Shown: piece after piece, positions 59,401 to 64,000 of the stretch | Layout of the letters: each line of letters starts with the position of its first letter | How positions within the stretch are numbered: the first letter of the stretch is position 1 | DNA from: Rugalucina vietnamica | Lineage: Eukaryota > Mollusca > Bivalvia > Lucinida > Lucinidae | Assembly (NCBI GenBank): GCA_964017185.1 | Contig: OZ024869.1 | Coordinates: 3,990,501-4,054,500, forward strand | Reading direction: 5' to 3' | Length of the DNA: 64,000 bases | Made by a program: the position numbers and the translations under genes | Notes under the pieces: generated by a model | Told to the model about the DNA's origin: nothing | Database searches by the model: none | What the model saw: the letters and a program-made list of their open reading frames with translations, nothing else

Positions 59401-62400
59401 TGTGGGTTTTTTTTTCCTCTAATATTTGCATTTACATGGTTAGTTTGAGTTTATCGCCAACATATCTGCACAAAAGTACGAGACGTGGGAGACGGAGCGA
59501 CTTGTAACATATGACGTCACTTGCCGGTCAATATATTATTCACACCGATGGCCGTGAATAGTTTCTTTATTACCTAATTACATCAAATACACATATATAT
59601 GGAAACTAATTTGTTCTTTTCTTCTGTTTTAGTATCTAGGATCTACTTTCTCACATAGTATACTTCAGGCGTTTGGCTTTGCAGTGAAATCAGCCGATGT
59701 ATTCACTGTATGAATAACGGCTGACGACGAACTGATGTGCCAAGGATATAGTTGGCTTCATAATGAAAGGGGACATTGCGAGGAAAATGCTCAGCTTAAA
59801 TCATAATCACCTATCTCCATGCATTCAAAAATGGCCCATTCTTTCCATATGAAGGGGCCATTTTGAAAATAAGTGTAATTTTGCCCATGGCCCCAAAGTT
59901 ATCCCTGATATGCCTCACTTCAGGCTTTCACTGATATTGATATTTTCTCTAACTACTAGTAGTGTTTTGATACATCAGCCGATATTTTCACTTTGAATAG
60001 ATTTTGGATTACTTCTGACGTTTTCATTCACTTGACAACATCAAACGCCTATAAATCCGTTAATTGTGAACGAAAACATAAAGTGTGTGTATTCGTTTTC
60101 TTAGTTAGCACTTTAGACACAATTTAGTACATTTTTTTTTTTTTGTGTATTCATTTTTTAGCTCATCTGAGCCGAAGGCTCACAAGGTGAGCTTATAGTA
60201 TGGTAGTCGAGCCGTCGTCCGTGCGTCCGTCCGTTCACACTTTCAAATACAAATATCTCTTCAACTCGTGAGCCAATTGCAATCAAATTTTTTCAGAAGC
60301 ATCATTGGGGCGGGGGAAAGGTTGCATTAGGTTTTGGGCCAGATCGGATAAGAACTCTTGTTTCGATGGCAACAGATAGCTCCTATAGACTTACAATGGG
60401 GGAAAAACAAACAATCTTCTTCCCCGAAACCACAAGGCCCAGAGCTTTCATATTTTTTGTGTAGTAATGTATAGGGGTCTGCCAACCGTGCCCCTGGGGT
60501 CCATACAAGCCACGCTCCGGGGGGGCGTCATGGGAAAACATAAGAAAATCTTCTCAGAAACCACAAGACCCAGAGCTTTCATATTTTGTATGTAGCAATG
60601 TATAGTGGTCCTCTTTATGAATCCTGCCAACTATGCCCCTGGGGTCAAAAATGGCCCCACCCCGGCCCATAGACTTACAATGGGAAACACATAAAAATCT
60701 TCTTCGAAACCACAAGGCTCAGAGTTTTTCTATTTTGTGTGTAACTACGTATAAAGGTCCTCTTTATAAATCCTGCCAGCCGTGCCCCTGGGGTCCATAC
60801 AGGCGACGCCCCGGGGTCGTCATGGGAAAAACAAAAAAAATATTCTTCTCCGAAACTACAAGACCCTTTCATCTTTTGTGTGTAGCAATGTATAGTGATC
60901 GTTTTTTAAAAATCCTGCCAACCATGCCCCCGGGACCAAAACTGGACCCACCCCGGGGGTCATTATCTCTCATACACTTACTATGGAACAAAACATACAA
61001 CACTCTTCTCCGAAACCATAAGGCTCAGAGCTTTCCTTTTTTCTGCGTAGCAATGTATTGTGGTCATCTTTAAAAATCCTGCCAACTATGCCCCTGGGGT
61101 CAATAATGGCCCAAATGAAAGCTCCAATAGCTTCCAATGGGAAAAAAATCTTCTCCGAAACACAAGACCCAGAGCTTTCCTATTTTGTGTGTAGCAATGT
61201 AATATAAAGGTTCTCTAAATAAATTCCGCCAACCATATGCCCTTGGGGCCCATACAAGCAACGCCCCGGGGGCATCATGGGAAAAACATAAAAAAAATCT
61301 TCAAAACCACAAGGCCCAGAGCTTTCATGTTTTGTGTGTAGCAATGTTTAGTGGTCCTCTTTATACATCTGCTAACCGTGTCCCTAGGGTCAAAAATGAC
61401 CCCACCCCAGGGTTCATTAGCTCCCATTTACTTACAATGGGAAAAATATTTTGTATGTAATAATGTATAATGGTCCTCTTTATAAATCCTGCCAACCGTG
61501 CCCCTGGTGTCCATACAGGCCACGCCCCAGGGGCATCATTATCTGTCATAGGCTTATAATGGAAATGTGTCACATGAAAAAAATCTGCAACTGGACTTAC
61601 TATTTATGATTCTGAAAAAAATGGACCTCAGGGGTTCATCTGCCTTCAACCCTTGGTAATATTTGTGTATTACCATAATATTCAAGCATCTCAGAAACCG
61701 CATGGCCAATCAAAGCCAAATTTTATATGAAGCATTTATAGGAAGGGGAAATCAATGTGTACATGAAAATCAAGGTCACGTGGCCAAGATGGCCACCATG
61801 CCGATATATGGTAAAACCCAAGATACTTTTCTTTTGTCCAGTTACTGTACTTGTTGACTCTCAGGTGAGCGATCGTTGCCCTTAAGCTACTTGTTTTTAT
61901 TTTTATTTTTCGCATTTTCACCGCCTTCTTCAATGGGAAGTATTTGATACTTTTGCTTTATAGGTTATCCCATCGACAAAAGCCAAGAAGAAAGCTATGC
62001 AAGAAGGTGCCGTCGACAGCTCAATGCCCAGCCAAACCGAGAAACAAAATGCTGTGCTACCAGCAATTGTTTGGTTAATTGACGCGCAACGTTAGTAAAG
62101 TCGTAAATTTCTACGTCGTTCTCGTGAGATTTAGATTTGACGTCCTTTGCCATGGTATTGTGAAAACCAAATCACTCTGTTTTCCTGTTACCTTTACATA
62201 GGTGATGTCATCTTGGTATAGTTAAACCTATTGACTAGAAGTGGCATCAAATAAGAAAGACACCATAATAGTAAGAAACGTTACCTGCAAAAGGTCCCAT
62301 TACTTGCCCAATATGATGTTTTGTGCAGACAGTAAGCAGTTATTTTATGCCTGGGAGATGCTTGGTTGGTGAATAGTCAAAACTATACCCCTTGATGCCG

Positions 62401-63613
62401 TTGACAGCTCAATGAATTATTTCCTGAGGCCGTTAGGCCGAGGCCGATTGTGCTTGGAGCTGTCAGCGGCACAGAGGGCATAATTTTGCCTATTCTGCCA
62501 AACAGCCATGAAATAATTGCTTTATTACGCAAGTAAACAAGAAACCATTAGGCATTAGCGATTTTGACTTTCCATTATATAGTATATAGTTTAACATGTT
62601 GTTTAAGAGGGCCTCGTGGAAGATTGGCTATGCCAAACGAGCCACCCTCTATAAATAAAGACTTCACTTCACTTCATTGACGCGCGACGTTATTTATGCA
62701 CGAGATACTCTACGTCATTCTAGAGACGTTGACGTCATCGGCCATGGCATAGTAAAAACTACCCCACTCCGTTTTTGCATTATGTTTGCATGGGTGACGT
62801 CACTAGCATGGTATAGTCATTACTATTGACCGTCTGATAACGTCATATTTGTTGCGTTACATGCATTTCACTCATCGCGTGCCAATTAAGTACTAATGTG
62901 TGCAGAAAGTCAAAACTATTTAATATCTTTTTATATAAGGGGTTGGGTAATAATCAGAACTATTACAAACTCTTTATATACATGATATTAGGGGTTGGGA
63001 AATAATTATAGCTAATTACCGGCAAGTGACGTCATATAAGAAGCGTTACGTGCAGGCCACCACGTCACGTGCCAGTTAACCAAATGTTTTTGTGCAGATA
63101 TTCAAAATTATTTCAATACTCTCTATGTAGGGCATTGGTATCAATTCTTTCTATTCATTAAATTTTTGTTTTACAGGTTCCACTACCGACAAAAGCCAAA
63201 GGGAAGAAGAAAGGCCGAAGTTTCGGGGCGGAGTTCCTGGCCCTACCAATAGCAAAGAAGCCATAATTGGACTTTCTAAAAATGCTCAGCGTCTTAATTC
63301 CGTCAGAGATGAGATTCCTGATGCCAACACAGATGAGCACTCTAATGATATCATTGCAGAATCTTCCAATCGCATGAAAGATGTATCTCCTCCTAATGAC
63401 TTTACGAATTTAACTCATGATATAAAATATGATTCTCATCATGACGTTTTGCAGGAGCCTCATTATGACGTCATTGATGATTCTCGTAATGATGTAATGG
63501 GTGAGAGTAGTAATGACGTCATAGATGAACCTAGTGATGAACACAGTGAAGATGAAGCACCGTCGTCGGAGGTTCCTGCCTGGCTCCAAGGTTATAAAAC
63601 TTCTAGGACGTGA
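35827..63613 (+). CDS. Type I membrane protein with ITAM-like, tyrosine-rich tail (11 exons, 705 aa)
   Basis: Family not recognised. CDS: join(35827..35990, 39768..39895, 40271..40332, 40531..40735, 43084..43154, 43444..43551, 45041..45255, 50004..50145, 57422..57880, 61964..62090, 63177..63613). Intron phases are 2,1,0,1,0,0,2,0,0,1, and all junctions keep one open frame. Residues 1-24 look like a signal peptide. Residues 27-97 hold eight cysteines (27, 31, 42, 51, 65, 67, 89, 97). Residues 98-224 are a charged stalk. Residues 225-246 are a transmembrane helix, followed by FRAGRRKKPKK as stop-transfer. In the tail, Y378 EQV and Y389 EDI are seven residues apart (ITAM-like, with Val in the first half). 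Y418 QN and Y440 EN fit the Grb2-type pYxN motif; Y458 EEL and Y657 DVI are further SH2-type sites. Likely role (inference): a cell-surface receptor signalling through tyrosine kinases. No ligand is suggested. Confidence 0.75.
37198..37822. mobile_element. CG-palindrome word element (R2), relative of 6236-6889
   Basis: Dense TCGCGAC, TCGTACGA and GCGCGAC words in both orientations. The right part is the reverse complement of the left part of R1, including CTCACTGGCATACGAATT. Inserted in the tandem array. Confidence 0.7.
37935..38614. mobile_element. TIR element G1 (AGTCCAATTCGCATGCGC), 3-bp TSD TAT
   Basis: Starts AGTCCAATTCGCATGCGC and ends with a near-exact inverse. Flanked by TAT on both sides. 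The first about 176 bp are duplicated (second copy from 38111). Confidence 0.8.
38703..39375. mobile_element. TIR element G2, same family, 3-bp TSD TTA
   Basis: Same termini as G1, flanked by TTA on both sides. The body contains AATACACACGTGTAAATTTA and an inverted TTTAGCAACATTGT segment shared with G1. Confidence 0.8.
39768..39895 (+). CDS. Receptor-like gene exon 2: Cys 5-8
   Basis: 128 nt: one base, 42 codons, one base. Reads FQPFIKEPECACLWKTFLGA and IAPTQYFKKEGIGCLTWAVK then TC. Acceptor CATTTTAG, donor GTTTGT. It joins exon 1 as Arg (AG plus G). Confidence 0.8.
40271..40332 (+). CDS. Receptor-like gene exon 3: start of charged stalk
   Basis: 62 nt after a strong TTTTTTTTCAG acceptor, donor GTAGGC. 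Two bases complete Val, then PGSNENDKKAKNNEEFLISE. Hydrophilic, without cysteines. Confidence 0.78.
40531..40735 (+). CDS. Receptor-like gene exon 4: stalk
   Basis: 68 codons plus one base, acceptor TTATTTTCAG, donor GTATAA. Contains IPQLLQELDQNARTLDKAG, a likely helix, followed by a Lys-rich segment and GEFYGVLHK. Confidence 0.78.
40826..40849. repeat. Poly-T tract in intron 4
   Basis: About 23 consecutive T residues. Downstream, the block 40880-41130 (CGCTGTTTTCCAGTGGATAA, GTGTTATGACCACACGTGTA) recurs in inverted arrangement at 49630-49810 in intron 7. Confidence 0.7.
41197..42480. mobile_element. TIR element E1 (CGGCTAAAACACAATCAGGG), 3-bp TSD ATA
   Basis: Ends CGGCTAAAACACAATCAGGG / inverse, flanked by ATA. 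It contains several copies of GGGCTACGGACACGAC in both orientations. An inverted second copy is E2 at 55513-56916. Confidence 0.87.
42498..43035 (+). pseudogene. LINE C-terminal fragment in intron 4
   Basis: Frames with shifts at an A-run read SNSWLQFVKSLLSDLGFSHV, RISAHRLRIERGRYYREKPE and RLCNSCNKIENEIHFLCECH. The latter is the Cys/His motif at the C-terminus of mollusc LINE ORF2. Ends about 50 bp before exon 5. Confidence 0.82.
43041..43071. mobile_element. Hairpin MITE family 1, terminal fragment at exon 5 acceptor
   Basis: GCAGATTGTTGGTTTTCCCA then TGGGCGGCTCA, identical in layout to the right end of other copies. The palindrome and left end are missing. It ends 12 bp before the 3' splice site of exon 5 and supplies its pyrimidine-rich tract. 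Confidence 0.75.
43084..43154 (+). CDS. Receptor-like gene exon 5: linker, next to MITE and LINE fragments
   Basis: 71 nt reading DGEASRDTDTKKDASSEIGP then GYPK. It is required to restore frame between exons 4 and 6. Its acceptor (GTACTTCAG) lies 12 bp after a hairpin-MITE end (43041-43071), which itself follows a LINE fragment. The donor GTACAT is followed about 30 bp later by an ATC/ATT microsatellite. The exon is low in complexity and could be a late acquisition. Confidence 0.72.
43183..43270. repeat. ATC then ATT microsatellite
   Basis: (ATC)n followed by about 20 ATT triplets, at the start of intron 5. Confidence 0.9.
43444..43551 (+). CDS. Receptor-like gene exon 6: transmembrane helix
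   Basis: Exactly 36 codons, phase 0 on both sides: ERWWLWYQRHEQFE, then the hydrophobic run LGLFFLVIFFVAMFMLAAVL plus CL. Acceptor TCTTACAG, donor GTATGA. Confidence 0.85.
44005..44228. mobile_element. Hairpin MITE family 1, copy 10
   Basis: GAGCCGCC...GGCGGCTC with ATTT on both flanks. Palindrome CTTCGCGGTAGCCGCGAAG (central base changed). Located in intron 6. Confidence 0.9.
44349..44512. repeat. Dispersed ACATAG/ATTGTG repeat copy with poly-A tract
   Basis: Contains TGCCTCGGTGAGGCGGCTCT between inverted arms and a run of about 28 A (44457-44484), then GAATACCCC. Same family as 8510-8605. Confidence 0.6.
44513..44991. mobile_element. TIR element with ACAGTCANTGGACATAAT ends
   Basis: Left ACAGTCAGTGGACATAATTA then TTCGCCACCTTTGG is inverted at the right as CCAAAGGTGGCGAATGATTA ending TGACTGT. 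The complementarity extends inward over more than 100 bp, making about half the element a foldback. Intron 6. Confidence 0.82.
45041..45255 (+). CDS. Receptor-like gene exon 7: basic then acidic juxtamembrane tail
   Basis: 71 codons plus two bases, acceptor CTTGTTTTAG, donor GTGAGT. Reads QFRAGRRKKPKKDTDS followed by EEDEDKEDK. The Arg/Lys cluster right after the membrane helix sets type I orientation by the positive-inside rule. Confidence 0.82.
45416..48255. mobile_element. 2.8-kb TIR element with CACGATGG word array, host of a nested element
   Basis: Ends GGCGTCATACCTAGCCGATT and the near inverse AATCGGCTAGTATGACGCC. Both arms are built of degenerate CACGATGG, ACACGAATG and TCGTGAAG words. 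The centre is occupied by the inserted element 46388-47545. Intron 7. Confidence 0.78.
46388..47545. mobile_element. Nested TIR element with 8-bp TSD TTCCAGTT
   Basis: Ends CACAGGCGCTCGACGACTGG and its inverse, flanked by TTCCAGTT at 46380-46387 and 47546-47553. The 8-bp TSD is of the hAT type. The left arm has an extra tandem copy of its terminal about 160 bp (second at about 46553). Shared arm sequence includes GGTTGATTGAGGATTGATAG and GGAAACGCGGTGTCCTAGTT. No transposase. Confidence 0.87.
48269..48419. repeat. Long near-perfect hairpin (about 65-bp arms)
   Basis: ATTGAAATTCAGATTTTAGC at the left is answered by its inverse at the right. The arms continue through TTTCACTGGAT and AGCTGTTTTAATGTC. 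A second small stem (GAAGCCC with GGGCTTC) closes the tip. Intron 7. Confidence 0.88.
48652..48895. repeat. Tandem duplication, about 148-bp spacing
   Basis: TTCAAAGAGAAAAG, TTGTACAATTTCGGGTAATG and GACCCTTTACAAAACTGGCA occur twice in the same order. Confidence 0.8.
49462..49518. repeat. Twin TTTTCACATGTGAAAA palindromes
   Basis: Two copies of a palindrome of about 22-24 bp centred on CACATGTG, separated by about 10 T/C residues. Intron 7. Confidence 0.85.
50004..50145 (+). CDS. Receptor-like gene exon 8
   Basis: 142 nt: one base, then 47 codons (KLLSKFVHVGHRSQKGVLEE and FHDKRRMSSILDYQSRPRLA then TPLKQNE). Acceptor TTATTTTACAG, donor GTAATG. A hairpin MITE begins 5 bp after the donor (50151). 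Confidence 0.8.
50151..50391. mobile_element. Hairpin MITE family 1, copy 11, at exon 8 donor
   Basis: Begins GAGCC 5 bp after the exon 8 splice donor and ends GCGGCTC. The palindrome is of the CTGTGCA/TGCACAG type. The flanks TAAT/TAAG suggest a decayed 4-bp duplication overlapping the donor. Confidence 0.87.
51700..52470. repeat. Fragment of family A tandem units
   Basis: CCAAGTTTCAAGTCTCAGTCTGC, TGACCTTGACATTTGTTAAT and GATGGGCTTAGGTCCC-like words match the units at 26480-27560. Confidence 0.7.
52593..52622. repeat. ATTC microsatellite
   Basis: (ATTC)n followed by (AGTC)n, inside the foldback element. Confidence 0.85.
52890..53670. repeat. Direct duplication, about 470-bp spacing
   Basis: GCTATAAAAAC, GAGCCGGGCCA, GTGTGGTTTCTACGCAGCTT, CCGGGTTCTCAACTTC and ACACATGCACGCACGCGCAC all occur twice in the same order (first 52910-53130, second 53385-53640). 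Confidence 0.8.
55300..55372. repeat. A-rich AAATA/ATA low-complexity tract
   Basis: Runs of AAAT, AATA and ATA with few other bases. Confidence 0.8.
55513..56916. mobile_element. TIR element E2, inverted copy of E1, 3-bp TSD AGT
   Basis: Same CGGCTAAAACACAATCAGGG end at the left and a diverged inverse at the right. AGT on both flanks. GGGCTACGGACACGAC words in both orientations as in E1. Read on the opposite strand it is colinear with 41197-42480. Confidence 0.87.
57422..57880 (+). CDS. Receptor-like gene exon 9: tyrosine-motif exon (ITAM-like)
   Basis: 153 codons, phase 0 on both sides, acceptor TAATATTTCAG, donor GTAGGT. Holds PIYEQVNYPSESEYEDILYE, then TYEQP, IYQNN, DYENV, TYEEL and the proline-rich PRPVPIYQ and TYPQPSPVSE. 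If the intron is retained the frame adds V-G-T and stops at 57890-57892, which would give a shorter tail that keeps all these motifs. Confidence 0.83.
57893..60159. other. Intron 9, unassigned
   Basis: No additional exon found. Short internal repetition of GAGCTGAT and AAAAGTGGGTGC words occurs at 58075-58230. One TGACGTCA at 59512-59519 sits in a block whose inverse (ACCGGCAAGTGACGTCATAT) occurs in intron 10 at 63018. Confidence 0.5.
60160..61893. repeat. Family A short copy with about 143-bp tandem units
   Basis: The ends AGCTCATCTGAGC...GGTGAGCTTATAGTATGGTA and CTCAGGTGAGCGATCGTTGC mirror the ends of 26411-33331. The interior has about eight units marked by CTGCCAACCGTGCCCCTGGG, GAAACCACAAGGCCCAGAGC and GTGTAGCAATGTATAGTGGT between 60395 and 61530. 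Confidence 0.8.
61964..62090 (+). CDS. Receptor-like gene exon 10, partly resembling exon 11
   Basis: 42 codons plus one base, acceptor TGCTTTATAG, donor GTTAGT. Begins VIPSTKAKKKAMQE. The first 25-30 nt resemble the start of exon 11 (GACAAAAGCCAA shared), and its end (TTGACGCGCAACGTTA) recurs in the next intron at about 62678. It may be skipped (see findings). Confidence 0.65.
62075..62240. repeat. Diverged duplicate spanning end of exon 10, copy 1
   Basis: Matches 62678-62850 in order (TTGACGCGC.ACGTTA, TCTACGTC.TTCT, TTGACGTC, GCCATGG.AT, GGTGA.GTCA.C). It includes the last bases of exon 10. Confidence 0.65.
62600..62677 (+). repeat. LINE 3' tail with ACTTC repeats
   Basis: AGGGCCTCGTGGAAGATTGG, ACCCTCTATAAATAAAGAC and (ACTTC)n form a typical non-LTR 3' end. 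No coding part is attached. Confidence 0.6.
62678..62850. repeat. Diverged duplicate, copy 2 (intron 10)
   Basis: Second copy of the block at 62075-62240. It carries two TGACGTCA octamers (62730-62737, 62795-62802). Confidence 0.65.
63177..63613 (+). CDS. Receptor-like gene exon 11: acidic repeat C-terminus
   Basis: After a strong TGTTTTACAG acceptor: two bases, 144 codons, then TGA. Contains four degenerate DV repeats (HHDVLQEP, HYDVIDDS, RNDVMGES, SNDVIDEP), an acidic stretch, and the end EVPAWLQGYKTSRT. YDVI is another possible SH2 site. Confidence 0.78.
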
Positions 63614-63708
63614 GCCTGATCGTAGTATAAGTGTTTTTTTATATATAGTTTTATCGAGCTTATACGTGTGAATGACTTTTAGGGCAAATGGCTAGCAATG
63701 TTATTCTT

Positions 63709-63714
63709 ATTAAA
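63709..63714 (+). terminator. Possible polyadenylation signal ATTAAA
   Basis: About 95 bp after the stop codon of the receptor-like gene. It is the commonest variant of AATAAA. No cleavage site can be confirmed from sequence. Confidence 0.35.
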
Positions 63715-63874
63715 AATGTCATTTTCTTCCATTGAATATAGTTAGTTTGTTTGTGTTATGTCCCATCGCACCACTCATTCATTCGAGATCTATGATGCGT
63801 AGCTTCTATAAATAGCACAGCTATTCGATACAATGTATCATATAAGTACAATCTCTGACATACTGCGTCAGGGA

Positions 63875-64000
63875 GTCGACTCTTTGGCTCAGTGGTTAGA
63901 GCATTGGATTTCTACCCCGGCGGTCCGGGTTCGAATCCCATCTGGGACGTGGGATTTTTTGCAAGCTATGCATCATCTCTTAGTTACGAATTTTCATATT
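63875..64000 (+). mobile_element. tRNA-derived SINE, cut by window edge
   Basis: GGCTCAGTGGTTAGAGC (A-box, intact D-stem), CATTGGATTTCTACCCCGG (anticodon region resembling Arg-TCT but with a broken stem) and CCGGGTTCGAATCCC (B-box), followed by GGGACGTGGGATTTTTT and the same body as the copy at 25364. Confidence 0.8.

Noticed and set aside
63875-63950. Functional tRNA gene
   Set aside because: A-box, D-stem and B-box are good, but the anticodon stem and half of the T-stem do not pair, and a second copy with the same downstream body exists at 25364. It is a SINE head.

Overview
This window looks like nuclear DNA from an invertebrate animal, most likely a bivalve mollusc. The evidence is AT-rich sequence, small spliced exons separated by kilobase introns, several decayed LINE retroelements with reverse transcriptases of the kind common in molluscs, tRNA-derived SINEs, and a very dense set of non-autonomous inverted-repeat (TIR or foldback) elements. 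No operons, bacterial genes or CRISPR arrays are present. The species is an inference and not proven.

Two protein-coding genes can be supported. (1) On the minus strand, from 18370 leftward to the window edge, lies the 5' part of a peroxisomal 3-ketoacyl-CoA thiolase (ACAA1-type). Five exons are readable: the start with a PTS2-like signal (18218-18370), then 12681-12774, the NRQC active-site exon (9572-9651), 9023-9065 and 1656-1736. At least two internal exons were not found, and the 3' part lies outside the window. (2) On the plus strand, 35827-63613 carries an 11-exon gene that I assembled from exons whose splice phases agree at all ten junctions. It predicts a 705-residue type I single-pass membrane protein: signal peptide, a short 8-cysteine ectodomain, a charged stalk, one transmembrane helix (about residues 225-246) and a 459-residue cytoplasmic tail. 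The tail is rich in SH2-type tyrosine motifs, including an ITAM-like pair (YEQV, seven residues, YEDI). I do not recognise its family. It is the best candidate for an undescribed system here.

Layout: 1-18.4 kb is the thiolase gene, with introns full of hairpin MITEs, TIR elements, a SINE and nested LINEs. 18.4-26.4 kb holds LINE fragments, one of them interrupted by a 3.77-kb element with about 495-bp terminal inverted repeats. 26.4-33.3 kb is a 6.9-kb repeat containing a kilobase-scale palindrome. 33.3-35.8 kb is the upstream region of the receptor-like gene. 35.8-63.6 kb is that gene, whose introns hold tandem arrays, paired TIR elements, nested elements with clear target-site duplications, and a foldback element whose arms are tandem arrays. 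63.9-64.0 kb is a tRNA-derived SINE cut by the window edge.

The two genes show no sign of working together. What links them is the repeat landscape. One hairpin MITE family lies within 5-13 bp of splice sites in both genes. Its central palindrome varies in sequence between copies while staying self-complementary. Two unrelated TIR elements carry tRNA-like cores.
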